Source of the DNA: Chelatococcus sp.
Lineage (GTDB): Bacteria; Pseudomonadota; Alphaproteobacteria; Rhizobiales; Beijerinckiaceae
Length of the DNA: 64,000 nucleotides
NCBI GenBank assembly: GCA_003248805.1
Contig: QFQY01000013.1
Location: forward strand, 1 to 64,000
Direction: 5' to 3'
Shown one piece after another: positions 53,660-63,725 of this stretch (position 1 is the stretch's first letter; the number at the start of each line of letters is the position of its first letter). The notes under the pieces are model-generated. The model saw only the letters and a program-made list of their open reading frames with translations. It made no database searches and was not told the origin of the DNA. Both the position numbers and the translations under genes were made by a program.

Positions 53660-55615
53660 TCAGATCGTGACCTGCGTGCCGACCTCGACGACGCGGCCGG
53701 TCGGGATCTGGAAGAAGCTCGTGGCGTCCGTCGCGCCCTTGCTCAGGCTGATATAGAGATTGTCCTGCCAGATCGGCATGCCGGAGTTCGGCGACGGCTT
53801 GATCGAACGGCGCGACAGGAAGAACGAGGTCGACATGATGTCGAACTTGAAGCCCTGCTTGCGCAGCATGGCGAGGCTCTTCGGCACGTTCGGGCTCTCC
53901 ATGTAGCCGTAGACCATGTCGACCCGCCAGAAGTCGTCGGTGACGCGCGAGAGCTTCACGCGCTCCTCCTCGGCGACGCGCGGCGTGTCGGCGGAGCGCA
54001 CCGTCAGGATGACGTTGCGCTCGTGCAGGACCTTGTTGTGCTTCAGGTTGTGCAGGAGCGAGGCCGGCGCCGTCTCCGGGTCGCTGGTCAGGAAGACCGC
54101 CATGCCCTTGACCCGCACGGGCGGGCTCTTGGAGAGCATGCCGACGAGTTCCAGCAGCGGCACGTCGGTCTTGCGCGTCTTGTCGAACAGGATCTTGGTG
54201 CCGCGCACCCAGGTCCACATCAGCACGACGAGCCCGATGGCGAGCAGCACCGGCACATAGCCGCCATGGAACAGCTTGAGCATGTTGGCCGAAAAGAAGG
54301 CCATGTCGACGACGACGAAAGGAAGGATCAGCGCGCCCGCCGCGAACCAGCTCCAGCCCCAGGCGCGGTGGATCACGATGAAGGCCAGCAGCGAGCTGAC
54401 CACCATCGTGCCGAAGACCGAGATCCCATAGGCGTGGGAGAGGTTGGACGAGGAGCGGAAGGTCCAGACCAGGATCAGCACCACGACCAGCAGCAGCAGG
54501 TTGATGCGCGGGATGTAGATCTGCCCCGAGGTGTGCTCGGAGGTGTGACGGATGTCCATGCGCGGCAGCAGGCCGAGCTGGATCGCCTGCCGCGTCAGCG
54601 AGAAGGCGCCGGTGATCACCGCCTGGCTCGCGATGATGGTCGCGAGCGTCGCCATCACCACGAAGGGCAACAGCAGCCCGTCCGGCGCGAGCCGGTAGAA
54701 CGGATTGTCGATCGCGGTCGGGTCGGCGAGGATCAGCGCGCCCTGCCCGAGATAGTTGAGCCACAGCGCCGGGAAGACGAGGTAGAGCCAGGCGCTGCGG
54801 ATCGGCCCGCGGCCGAAATGGCCCATATCGGCGTAGAGCGCCTCGGCGCCCGTCACCGCCAGGCAGACCGAGCCGAGAACGGCGAGGGAGACGCCGGCAT
54901 GGTCGTAGAAGAAGCGCAGGGCGTAATACGGGTTGATCGAGGCGAAGACGCCGAGATCGTCGGCGATATGATAGATGCCGAGCCCCGCCAGCGTCAGGAA
55001 CCAGATCAGCATGGCCGGGCCGAAGAAGTTCGCCATCTTCTGCGTGCCGCTGCTCTGGACGAGGAAGAGCGCGAGCAGGATCGCGGAGGAGATCGTCAGC
55101 ACGTAGTCGTCGAGCGCCGGCGTGACGAGCTTGATGCCCTCGATCGCCGACAGCACCGATATGGCCGGGGTAATCACCGTGTCGCCGTAGAAGAGGGCCG
55201 CGCCGAACATGCCGAGGAAAAGCACGGCGCGTCCGCGCGAGCGGCCGAAGCCGCGCTGGGCCAGCGCGACGAGGGTCAGGATGCCGCCCTCGCCATTGTT
55301 GTCGGCGCGCATGAGCAGCACGACATATTTCAGCGTGACGACGACGAGCAGCGACCAGAGGATCAGCGAGAGCACGCCGATGACCGTCTCGCGCGCCACC
55401 GGCATGGCGCCGTTGTCGGTCGCCGCCAGAATGGTCTCGCGCAAGGCGTAGAGCGGGCTCGTGCCGATGTCGCCATAGACGACGCCGAGCGCGCCGAGCG
55501 CGAGCGCGGCATAGCTCGCATGCGCGTGCGCGCCACCGGCCCCCGGCGGCTCCTCCTGGCCGAAGCGGGAATCCTCCGCCTGGACGGTCGGGGGATTCGG
55601 CTGGTCATGCCCCAT
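53660..55615 (-). CDS. kup: Low-affinity potassium uptake protein Kup
   Basis: Kup (HAK/KUP/KT family) imports K+ with protons. The 651-residue protein starts with a Gly/Pro-rich tail and then the signature '[24 protein letters not shown]' (about 36-59), about 12 membrane helices, and a C-terminal cytoplasmic beta domain ('[40 protein letters not shown]'). Length matches the family. It has its own promoter region of 104 bases before ispG's end. Confidence 0.95.
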   Translation of the reverse strand: MGHDQPNPPTVQAEDSRFGQEEPPGAGGAHAHASYAALALGALGVVYGDIGTSPLYALRETILAATDNGAMPVARETVIGVLSLILWSLLVVVTLKYVVLLMRADNNGEGGILTLVALAQRGFGRSRGRAVLFLGMFGAALFYGDTVITPAISVLSAIEGIKLVTPALDDYVLTISSAILLALFLVQSSGTQKMANFFGPAMLIWFLTLAGLGIYHIADDLGVFASINPYYALRFFYDHAGVSLAVLGSVCLAVTGAEALYADMGHFGRGPIRSAWLYLVFPALWLNYLGQGALILADPTAIDNPFYRLAPDGLLLPFVVMATLATIIASQAVITGAFSLTRQAIQLGLLPRMDIRHTSEHTSGQIYIPRINLLLLVVVLILVWTFRSSSNLSHAYGISVFGTMVVSSLLAFIVIHRAWGWSWFAAGALILPFVVVDMAFFSANMLKLFHGGYVPVLLAIGLVVLMWTWVRGTKILFDKTRKTDVPLLELVGMLSKSPPVRVKGMAVFLTSDPETAPASLLHNLKHNKVLHERNVILTVRSADTPRVAEEERVKLSRVTDDFWRVDMVYGYMESPNVPKSLAMLRKQGFKFDIMSTSFFLSRRSIKPSPNSGMPIWQDNLYISLSKGATDATSFFQIPTGRVVEVGTQVTI

Positions 55616-55719
55616 CGAGGGTCTCCGCGGGTGCTGCCGGGCAGCGAAAGGCCGGGGCCTCTAGCACAGCCTCGGCGGTAGGCAAAGACGCCTGCATGCG
55701 GCCCCCGACAGGTCAGAGG

Positions 55720-56994
<1,275 letters not shown>

Positions 56995-57007
56995 CGGGAT
57001 TGCTCTG

Positions 57008-57574
57008 TCAGGGACGCGCGTCGCGGCAGTGCTCGCATGTGCCGACGATCTCGACGACCTGATGCTGGGGCGTGAACTGCCGGGCCCGGGTGACGCTGGC
57101 GAGCGCCTCCTTCATCGCGGCCGAGGAATCCTCGTCGACGCCGCCGCAGCGCTCGCAGATCAGGAAGGCGACCACCTCGTCGGCTCCATGCCCGTGCAGG
57201 CAGGCGATATAGGCGTTGCGGGACGAGAGGCGATGCACGAAGCCCTGCTCGACCAGGAAGTCGAGCGCCCGGTAGATCGAGATCGGGGCGAGCCTGCGCC
57301 CGTCCGCCGGGGAAATCCGGTCCGCGAGGTCGTAGGCGCCGACCGGCCGGTGGTCGGCATGCAGCGCCTCGAGCGCGCGGCGCCTGATCGGCGTCAGGCG
57401 CAGGCCGCGCTCGCGGCACAGGCGCTCGGCGCGGGCCAGCGCTTCGTCGGCGCCGTGGCGATGCTCGTGTGCGTGGCGACAGCCGGCCGCATGGGGGGCG
57501 TGGTCGGCGTGACCCTCGTCGCCGTGACCGGGATGGCTCGCCTGCGCCTGGGATCGGAGCTGCATTCTCGTCAT
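57008..57574 (-). CDS. zur: Fur-family regulator (Zur-like) with a His-rich N-terminal extension
   Basis: The 188-residue protein has a winged-helix Fur domain ('[32 protein letters not shown]', then '[33 protein letters not shown]') and a dimerisation domain with zinc Cys pairs in 'ICERCGG' and 'TCEHCRD'. These fit zinc uptake regulators better than Fur. An N-terminal extension before about residue 45 holds nine His and one Cys in HxxH/HxH patterns (residues 14-40). I took ATG 57574; ATG 57565 is also possible. ispG follows by 13 bases. Confidence 0.85.
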   Translation of the reverse strand: MTRMQLRSQAQASHPGHGDEGHADHAPHAAGCRHAHEHRHGADEALARAERLCRERGLRLTPIRRRALEALHADHRPVGAYDLADRISPADGRRLAPISIYRALDFLVEQGFVHRLSSRNAYIACLHGHGADEVVAFLICERCGGVDEDSSAAMKEALASVTRARQFTPQHQVVEIVGTCEHCRDARP

Positions 57575-57696
57575 GTTGCGTTGCGGTGGGACATCGGGCA
57601 ACGTGCCGCCCCGGCTCGCTCCCGGGGTCGCAGCCCTTTTTCTCTCGGCTCCGAACCTAAGCACTTTCTCGCCGATTGTCAGGAGCCCAGACGCTG

Positions 57697-57891
57697 ATGT
57701 TTCGCAAGGACCGCACAGCCGCGAACACGGGTCCGACCTCGGGCATCGGCCTCGCCTGTGCGCGGGCGCTCGCGGCCGAAGGCGCCGACCTCGCGATCGA
57801 CGGCATCCTGCCGCCGGCCGAGGCCATGGACGCGGCGACGGCGAGCACCGGGGCGACGCTGCCGATGGACGGCGGCTGGGCGGCCGAATGA
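57697..57891 (+). pseudogene. bdhA: Internally deleted 3-hydroxybutyrate dehydrogenase remnant
   Basis: This 64-codon frame joins the first part of an SDR ('TGPTSGIGLACARALAAEGADLAIDG', the cofactor-binding helix of BdhA) to its last part ('TGATLPMDGGWAAE', the usual BdhA C-terminus). About 190 residues in between, including the catalytic Ser-Tyr-Lys, are missing, in frame. AGGAG lies 12 bases before the ATG. Its stop still overlaps the patatin start (ATGA at 57888-57891). BdhA next to a patatin gene is known in Hyphomicrobiales, which supports the identification. Confidence 0.75.
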
Positions 57892-58952
57892 CCGGCCGGC
57901 GCACAGCCCCGGTCGTCGCGGGGCTCGCCGGGCCCAAGGCGGAGAAGGTCGTCTCGCTGGCTCTGCAGGGCGGCGGCGCGCATGGCGCCTTCACCTGGGG
58001 CGTGCTCGACGCGATCCTCGAGGACGGCCGGCTGGCGATCGAGGCGCTGACGGGCACCAGCGCCGGCGCGATGAACGCGGTGGTGCTGAGCGAGGGCTGG
58101 AACGAGGGCGGGGCCGACGGCGCCCGGGCCAAGCTCGAAACCTTCTGGCGCGCGATCAGCGTCGATGGCAAATTCGGCTCCTCAGAGCGCTCGCTGCTCG
58201 ACATCATGCTCGGCGCCTGGAAGAGCGACGTGACGCCGCCGGGGCTGCTCTGGTTCGAGCTGTTCTCCAAGGTCGCGAGCCCCTACGACGTCAATCCTCT
58301 CAACATCAATCCATTGCGCGCGGTCATCGCCGACCTGATCGATTTCGAGAAGGTGAGGGCCTGCCATGCCGTGAAGCTGTTCATCGCGGCGACCAATGTG
58401 CGCAGCGGCAAGATCCGGGTGTTCGAGGGGCGGGAGCTGACGGCCGACCATCTGATGGCGTCCGCCTGCCTGCCCATGCTGTTCCAGGCCGTCGAGATCG
58501 ACGGCGAGGCCTATTGGGACGGCGGCTATATGGGCAATCCGGCGTTGTTTCCCTTGTTCTACGAGGCACGCTGCGACGACGTCGTGCTGGTCCAGATCAA
58601 TCCGATCGAGCGGCGCGAACTGCCGACCGACGCGCGCGCGATCCAGGACCGGCTGAACGAGATCACCTTCAACGCCTCGCTGCTGCGCGAGCTGCGCGCC
58701 ATCGACTTCGTCAATCGCCTGGTCGATTCCGGCAAGCTGCCCCGCGACGAATACAAGCGCGTGCTCATGCATCGGATCGACGGCGGCCCGCCGCTGGCCG
58801 AGCTGACCTCGTCCTCGCGGCTGAACTCGGACTGGGACTTCCTGCTGCGGCTGCGCGACATCGGCCGCAACGCGGCGAGGCGCTGGCTCAAGCGCAATTA
58901 CGACGCGATCGGCAAGGTCGCGACACTCGACCTCAAGGCGGCGTTCTCGTAG
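57888..58952 (+). CDS. Patatin-like phospholipase family protein
   Basis: The 354-residue hydrolase has the patatin catalytic dyad: oxyanion-hole 'LALQGGGAHGAFTWGVLDAIL', nucleophile Ser in 'GTSAGAMNAV' and Asp in 'YWDGGYMGNPALFPLF'. Family members hydrolyse acyl lipids, and some bind PHB granules as lipases or depolymerases. Its position beside a bdhA remnant suggests a link to PHB breakdown. The ATG at 57888 overlaps the remnant's stop. It has no signal peptide. Confidence 0.92.
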   Translation: MTGRRTAPVVAGLAGPKAEKVVSLALQGGGAHGAFTWGVLDAILEDGRLAIEALTGTSAGAMNAVVLSEGWNEGGADGARAKLETFWRAISVDGKFGSSERSLLDIMLGAWKSDVTPPGLLWFELFSKVASPYDVNPLNINPLRAVIADLIDFEKVRACHAVKLFIAATNVRSGKIRVFEGRELTADHLMASACLPMLFQAVEIDGEAYWDGGYMGNPALFPLFYEARCDDVVLVQINPIERRELPTDARAIQDRLNEITFNASLLRELRAIDFVNRLVDSGKLPRDEYKRVLMHRIDGGPPLAELTSSSRLNSDWDFLLRLRDIGRNAARRWLKRNYDAIGKVATLDLKAAFS

Positions 58953-59030
58953 AGAACCCGCGCAAAGGCCGTCGGCACAAGGCGGCGCACCTTCTTTAGA
59001 CCCTTGCCGATCCCAGGACGGAAAGACGCC

Positions 59031-59444
59031 ATGACCAAGCTGATCGTCACCGCCGGCCCCTACAGCTTCGAGGGCCGGCTCGAGCTCGATGCCGCGCCGA
59101 AGACCTGCGCGGCGTTCCTTCGCCACATGCCCTTCGAGAGCAAGTTCGTGCATGTGCGCTGGAGCGGCGAGGGCGTCTGGATGCCGCTCGGCGAACTCGA
59201 TTTCGGCGTGGGCTACGAGAACCACACCAGCTATCCGGCTCCCGGCCAGATCATCCTCTATCCGGGCGGCATCAGCGAGACCGAGATCCTGCTGGCCTAT
59301 GGCGGGGTGCATTTCGCCAGCAAGATGGGTCAGCTCGCCGGCAACCACTTCATCACCCTGACCTCCGGGCTGGAGAACCTCTACGCGCTCGGCCGCAAGA
59401 CCCTGTGGGACGGCGCGCAGGACGTGCGCATCGCGCTGGCCTGA
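59031..59444 (+). CDS. DUF3830 family protein
   Basis: The 137-residue protein matches DUF3830, a cyclophilin-like beta-barrel family of unknown role: 'TAGPYSFEGRLELDAAPKTCAAFLRHMPFESKFVHVRWSGEGVW', 'GYENHTSYPAPGQIILYPGGISETEILLAYG'. It has no signal peptide. It follows the patatin gene by 78 bases in the same direction. ATG 59031 is preceded by AGGACGGAAAG. Confidence 0.88.
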   Translation: MTKLIVTAGPYSFEGRLELDAAPKTCAAFLRHMPFESKFVHVRWSGEGVWMPLGELDFGVGYENHTSYPAPGQIILYPGGISETEILLAYGGVHFASKMGQLAGNHFITLTSGLENLYALGRKTLWDGAQDVRIALA

Positions 59445-59465
59445 GGCTTCTCCAACGCCCTTCGA

Positions 59466-61244
59466 TCAGCCGCCCGCGTCGGCCAGAGGCGGGCGAGCCT
59501 GGCTCGCCGCGTCCGAGGCCTGGCACAGGGCGAGCATGGCGCGGGCGATCTCGGCCTCGCCCATGATCGTCATCGTCGCGCCGCACTTCGTCAGGTGGGC
59601 GACCTCGGCGTCGGAATGGGCGCGTGCGACGATCGGCAGCGTCGGGTTGTCGCGTCGGGCCTGTTCGCAGACCTGCCCGGCCTCGAAGCTGCCCGGGATC
59701 GCGACGAAGAGGCGCTTGGCGCGGCCAAGCCCCGAGGCCGCGAGCACCTCGCCGTCGGCGGCGTTGCCGACCAGCGTCTCGGCGCCGTCGCGCTCGGCGA
59801 GCGTCAGCGCTTCCGAGCGATCCTCGATGACGAGCACCTTCTCGCCACGCGCGATCAGTCCGGCGCCCAGCAGGCTGCCGACGCGGCCATAGCCCACGAC
59901 CACCATGTGCTCCGACAGCTCGGTCGGAACGACGGCGAGCTTGGTTTCCTCGCTCGCGGGAGAGGCGGCGCCCTCGGCGGTTGCGCCGGCTTCGGCGGCG
60001 GGCCTGGGCTTCGCCGCGGGCAGTTCGCCCGCGAAACGGTCGACGAGCGCGAAGAGAACCGGGTTCAGCAGGATCGAGAGGATCGCGCCCGCGAGGACGA
60101 GATCGCGCCCTTCCGCCGGCAGGATCGCCAGCGAGACGCCGAGACCCGCCAGAATGAAGGAGAACTCGCCGATCTGCGCCAGCGAGGCGGAGATCGTCAG
60201 GGCCACCGTGTTCGAGCGGCCGAAGGCGCGCACGATCAGCCAGGCGCCGACCGATTTGCCGATCAGGATGATCGCCAGCGTGCCGAGGAGCGGGAGCGGC
60301 GCGCGCAGCAGGATGCCGGGGTCGAACAGCATGCCGACCGAGACGAAGAACAGCACCGCGAAGGCGTCGCGCAGCGGCAGGGTCTCTTCGGCCGCGCGCT
60401 GGCTGAGCGGGGACTCGTTCAGGATCATGCCGGCGAAGAAGGCGCCGAGCGCGAAGGAGACGCCGAACAGGCTCGCGGCGATGTAGGCGACGCCGAGCGC
60501 CACCGCCAGCACGGCGAGGCGGAAGAGCTCGCGCGAGCCGGTATGGGCGACCCAGTGCAGCACCCAGGGGATGAGGCGGCGCCCGACGACGAGGATGAGG
60601 CCGAGGAAGCCGACGAGCTTCAGCAGCGTCAGGCCGAGGACGCCCCAGACACCGAAGTCGAACTGCGTGGCGAGCGGGGCCGGGACGCCTGGCCGCGCTC
60701 CACCGTTCAGCACGTCGGCCAGCACCGGCAGCAGCACGAGCGCCAGGACCATCGCCATGTCCTCGACGATGAGCCAGCCGACGGCGATGCGCCCGCGTTC
60801 GGTCTGGACGAGCCGGCGTTCCTGCATCGCCCGCAGCAGCACGACCGTGCTCGCCGTCGAGAGGGCGAGACCGAAGACCGCGCCCGAGATCCAGCTCCAG
60901 CCGAGGAGGAGGCCGAGGCCGAGGCCCAGCAAGGTCGCGATCGAGATCTGGACGAGCGCTCCCGGCACGGCGATGGCTTTTACCGAGAGCAGGTCCTTCA
61001 GGGAGAAGTGCAGGCCGACGCCGAACATCAGCAGAATGACGCCGACCTCCGCCAACTCGTTGGCGAGGTTCTGGTCGGCGACGAAACCCGGAGTGAAGGG
61101 GCCGACGGCGACGCCGGCGACCAGATAACCGACAAGGGGCGATATCCGGAGTTTCTGGGCGAGTGCCCCGAAAACGAAGGCAAGGCCAAGGCCCGCGACG
61201 AGAATGGCGATCAACGGGCCGTGATGCATCGGTCTCCCAGACAC
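59466..61244 (-). CDS. CPA2 cation:proton antiporter with TrkA-N domain (YbaL/KefB type)
   Basis: The 592-residue protein has about 12-13 membrane helices of the CPA2 family ('EVGVILLMFGVGLHFSLKDLL', 'FGVSFALGAFFAGMILNESPLSQRAA') followed by a cytosolic TrkA-N Rossmann domain ('HMVVVGYGRVGSLLGAGLIARGEKVLVIED', about 440-560). It resembles YbaL and Kef-type K+ efflux systems gated by NAD(H) or glutathione adducts. A CtrA-type box (61378-61392) lies 134 bases upstream. Confidence 0.88.
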   Translation of the reverse strand: MSGRPMHHGPLIAILVAGLGLAFVFGALAQKLRISPLVGYLVAGVAVGPFTPGFVADQNLANELAEVGVILLMFGVGLHFSLKDLLSVKAIAVPGALVQISIATLLGLGLGLLLGWSWISGAVFGLALSTASTVVLLRAMQERRLVQTERGRIAVGWLIVEDMAMVLALVLLPVLADVLNGGARPGVPAPLATQFDFGVWGVLGLTLLKLVGFLGLILVVGRRLIPWVLHWVAHTGSRELFRLAVLAVALGVAYIAASLFGVSFALGAFFAGMILNESPLSQRAAEETLPLRDAFAVLFFVSVGMLFDPGILLRAPLPLLGTLAIILIGKSVGAWLIVRAFGRSNTVALTISASLAQIGEFSFILAGLGVSLAILPAEGRDLVLAGAILSILLNPVLFALVDRFAGELPAAKPRPAAEAGATAEGAASPASEETKLAVVPTELSEHMVVVGYGRVGSLLGAGLIARGEKVLVIEDRSEALTLAERDGAETLVGNAADGEVLAASGLGRAKRLFVAIPGSFEAGQVCEQARRDNPTLPIVARAHSDAEVAHLTKCGATMTIMGEAEIARAMLALCQASDAASQARPPLADAGG

Positions 61245-61377
61245 GCGCAGGTTGAAATAGCGGTGCGTCCAACGATGGAGACCATGCCGGTTGCACCGCC
61301 GGAATTCAACCGCCGGTGCATAGCATCTGGACTTTCGTCCTACGCAGAATGGATGGCGCGACTGTGGATCGACGCCG

Positions 61378-61392
61378 TTAAGAACCGATTAA
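61378..61392. promoter_or_regulatory. CtrA-type binding site upstream of the CPA2 antiporter
   Basis: TTAAGAACCGATTAA is an exact TTAA-N7-TTAA box in the gap between the antiporter start (61244, minus strand) and the PHA-system gene end (61429). Identified by eye. Confidence 0.55.
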
Positions 61393-61428
61393 GTCATCGG
61401 CCTTGCGCGAGGCCGTCCCACGCCTCGG

Positions 61429-61749
61429 TCACGCCTTCGGCTTCTCCAGAAGGATCCGGCCCTGCTTCTCGACGCCGAGCTTCAGCTTCTCGGCGAAGAC
61501 CGCGAGCATCCAGGGCAACATGACCTCGATGCGCACATGCGCATCCTCGACGCTGACCCGGCCATTCACGGTATGGCCGAGGGCGGCGACGCCGAAATGC
61601 AGCGTGTCGCCTTCCCAGCGCTCCTCCGCCAGCTGCATGCCGACCGTTCCGAGCCGGTCACGGACGCGGTCCATGCCGTCGCGCAGTCGCGCCAGCGTCG
61701 CCTCGCGGCCGAGGTCCTGGGAGATCGTAATGGTGACTGGTCGCTTCAT
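61429..61749 (-). CDS. Polyhydroxyalkanoic acid system family protein
   Basis: The 106-residue protein matches the PHA_gran_rgn family ('RPVTITISQDLGREATLARLRDGMDRV', 'VSVEDAHVRIEVMLPWMLAVFAEKLK'), whose members accompany polyhydroxyalkanoate granule genes. There is no signal peptide. ATG 61749 ('MKRPVTITISQDLG') fits the family. It is isolated from the main phb locus by 41 kb. Confidence 0.82.
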   Translation of the reverse strand: MKRPVTITISQDLGREATLARLRDGMDRVRDRLGTVGMQLAEERWEGDTLHFGVAALGHTVNGRVSVEDAHVRIEVMLPWMLAVFAEKLKLGVEKQGRILLEKPKA

Positions 61750-61836
61750 CGCTTTTGCCCGGAAATCGATGCCGAGCATCGCATATGGCGGTGGATGGCG
61801 GGCTTTGCCAGAAATTCCGCCGGCATCCGCTGTCGC

Positions 61837-61868
61837 GTCTGGTCAAGCAGGTCTGGTTAAGCAGGTCT
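61837..61868. repeat. 14-bp tandem direct repeat upstream of the PHA-system gene
   Basis: GTCTGGTCAAGCAG is followed directly by GTCTGGTTAAGCAG and then GTCT. It lies 88 bases upstream of the minus-strand PHA-system gene. It could be a regulator site; nothing else is known. Confidence 0.45.
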
Positions 61869-61944
61869 TGCGAGCAGGCGGCGCGGCTCGCCCCATCCCG
61901 GAACGCTCCGGGACGGGGTGGGAACGAACCATGTGCGAATCAGG

Positions 61945-62172
61945 TCAGGCCGCCTGTTCGCCGAGCGTTCTGTCGCTCAGCGTCCGGTGCCCGCGATGGG
62001 TCACGCGCCAGGCGTCGCCATCGACTTCGACGAGCCCGCGCCGCTCGAGGTTCTGCAGCATGGAGTCGTCGAAAATGAAGTGGCGGGTCCGTTCCTCGAT
62101 GCTTTCGAGGGCGATCCATTCGGGATCGGACATGATGCAGGGATGCGCGATCTGGAGGTGCTGAACGTGCAT
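61945..62172 (-). CDS. Small hypothetical protein, possible winged helix
   Basis: The 75-residue product ('ALESIEERTRHFIFDDSMLQNLERRGLVEVDGDAWRVTHRGHRTL') has the helix-helix-wing pattern of a small winged-helix protein ('LQNLERRGLVEV...WRVTHRGHR'). No family is recognised. It starts with ATG 62172 just downstream of the stress-type promoter region used by the divergent gene at 62353. Confidence 0.6.
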   Translation of the reverse strand: MHVQHLQIAHPCIMSDPEWIALESIEERTRHFIFDDSMLQNLERRGLVEVDGDAWRVTHRGHRTLSDRTLGEQAA

Positions 62173-62287
62173 GGATCTCTCCCTATCGGTGCGGGTTTCT
62201 GCGTGAATCGACTATCCACCGTGAATTTGGCCATCGCGTGACGCGAAGCAGGCAAAACGGATGCGGGATGTTTCTAGGGCCCCGGCC

Positions 62288-62313
62288 GGAACCCGCGCCC
62301 GGCATGCCTCGTT
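62288..62313 (+). promoter_or_regulatory. EcfG-type general stress promoter
   Basis: GGAAC (62288-62292), a 17-base spacer and CGTT (62310-62313) match the alphaproteobacterial EcfG sigma consensus GGAAC-N16/17-CGTT. It lies 39 bases before the ATG at 62353, so transcription would begin about 30 bases upstream of that gene. Confidence 0.6.
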
Positions 62314-62352
62314 CACTGAGCACCCAGGCATCAACATACGGAGCGATCCGCC

Positions 62353-63042
62353 ATGGCGACCATGAACACCTTCCCGCCCGACGTGCCCAAGGACGATCTG
62401 GCCGACGATCTCGACCGGGCCCGCGACACGGCCGAATCCGTGGGCCGGGGCCTGCGCGCGAAAGCCTCGAATCTCGCGGACAAGGCCAGCGAGACGGCGC
62501 GCGACGCCTTCGACAATGCCCGCGACGCCATCGCGGAAGCCGATCCGGCCGAAATGGTACGGGAGAGTGGCAGCGCGGCCCTGCGCGCCGTCGAACGTCA
62601 TCCGCTCATCGCCTTCGGCCTCGGAGCCCTGAGCGTCGGCCTCGTCGCGTGGAGTTCGATGCGCCGCCCGCCCGCTTCGCGCTGGGAACGCTATATTCCG
62701 GACACCGGCAGGCTGCGCAGCCTCTGGCAGGATCATGGCGGCGAGGCGCTCAATGCCGGCGAGAAGGCCCTGCGCAGCAGCGGCGCTTGGCTCGACGGCC
62801 AGCGCGGCCAGGCGCGCGACTATGCCGAAATGGTCCGGGACTATGCCGACCATGGCGGCCGGTTGCTGGCGAAGCGTGCGGAACGGGAGCCGATCGCGGC
62901 GATGATCGGCGTCGGTATCGCCGTCTACGTGATCGGCAGCCTGCTCACCTCGTCGGCCGCGCGGGCGTCTTCCACGTCGTCGGATTCCTCGTCCCGCAGC
63001 GCCGCTGCGCCGGCCGGGCGGAAACGACAGTCGCGCCGCTGA
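62353..63042 (+). CDS. Helical membrane-associated protein, DUF883/ElaB-like
   Basis: The 229-residue protein has a long amphipathic N-terminal helix ('DDLADDLDRARDTAESVGRGLRAKASNLADKASETARDAF', coiled-coil, about 14-75), two short hydrophobic helices ('PLIAFGLGALSVGLVAW' about 84-100 and 'PIAAMIGVGIAVYVIGSLLTS' about 177-197), and a Ser-rich tail. ElaB-like and DUF883 proteins of this kind are induced in stationary phase or stress. The EcfG-type promoter supports such control. No enzymatic motif is seen. Confidence 0.75.
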   Translation: MATMNTFPPDVPKDDLADDLDRARDTAESVGRGLRAKASNLADKASETARDAFDNARDAIAEADPAEMVRESGSAALRAVERHPLIAFGLGALSVGLVAWSSMRRPPASRWERYIPDTGRLRSLWQDHGGEALNAGEKALRSSGAWLDGQRGQARDYAEMVRDYADHGGRLLAKRAEREPIAAMIGVGIAVYVIGSLLTSSAARASSTSSDSSSRSAAAPAGRKRQSRR

Positions 63043-63080
63043 CGGGGTTCGGCGCGCGACGGTGCCGCGAGTGGCCGTCG

Positions 63081-63110
63081 CCCAAAGAGAAACGTCACCC
63101 AAAGAGAAAC
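63081..63110. repeat. Short direct repeat after the stress protein gene
   Basis: CCCAAAGAGAAAC occurs twice (63081-63093 and 63098-63110), separated by four bases, just before the hairpin that follows. Confidence 0.4.
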
Positions 63111-63136
63111 CCTGCCGCAGGTCATGCGGCAGGGTT
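63108..63136. terminator. Bidirectional hairpin between convergent genes
   Basis: AACCCTGCCGCA (63108-63119) pairs perfectly with TGCGGCAGGGTT (63125-63136). The T-run is weak on both strands. Its place between the stops of the gene at 62353 and the lipoprotein gene at 63179 suggests a shared terminator. Confidence 0.65.
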
Positions 63137-63178
63137 CGATCATCGACTACCGATGTCAGGCGAGCGTTTCGCCCGTCC

Positions 63179-63478
63179 TCACCACCAGTAGCCCGGTCCG
63201 TAGTAGTAGCCGCGGCGATAATAGGGGCGTGAGGCTCCGGCCGCGATGGCTCCGCCGACGACGCCTGCGGCGACACCGGCAGCAACCGCGCTGCTCGCCT
63301 CGTTCGACGCGCGACGGTTCTCGACATAGTTCGCCGAGCGGCACTGCTGGTAGGCGCGCGTCCCCGGGCGGAAACCCTGAGCCTCGCAAGTCACCTCGGC
63401 GTCCGCGAGCGACTCCTGCGCCGTCTGGCAACCAGCCAGAATGGCCGCCAACGCCCCGACGATAACGATCGTACGCAT
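63179..63478 (-). CDS. Small lipoprotein with glycine-zipper-like C-terminus
   Basis: The 99-residue protein has a lipoprotein signal with lipobox LAGC ('VGALAAILAGCQTAQESLADAEVTCEAQGFRPGT'), then 'RAYQQCRSANYV', and an Ala/Gly-rich segment ('SSAVAAGVAAGVVGGAIAAGA') like a glycine zipper, and a Tyr-rich tail ('YYRRGYYYGPGYWW'). I chose ATG 63478 since AGGA lies six bases upstream. Two Cys after the lipidated one may form a disulfide. Probably outer-membrane anchored; role unknown. Confidence 0.75.
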   Translation of the reverse strand: MRTIVIVGALAAILAGCQTAQESLADAEVTCEAQGFRPGTRAYQQCRSANYVENRRASNEASSAVAAGVAAGVVGGAIAAGASRPYYRRGYYYGPGYWW

Positions 63479-63725
63479 TTGCATTCCTTCTTCAGCCTCC
63501 CATCGGCCGGTTGGGACTAAAAGGCAGGTGAAACGGAAGGTCAAGGCGTTCCTCGGAGGTTGGGTTACCGCGCCGGCGCAATCCTCAAGTTATTGAGACA
63601 TTGGTAGAGTTTCGCTAAGCGATGCCGAGTGCCCGCGCTTGTGAGGGGGCTCTTGAAATCGCCGGCCGTCGGCCGATCATGCATCCGGGGCGCCGCGGGC
63701 GGCCCGTCACGAGGACGAGCTTGCC

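Noticed and set aside
63532..63552. Reverse EcfG-like pair (AACG...GTTCC) upstream of the lipoprotein gene
   Set aside because: The spacing is 12 bases, not 16-17.
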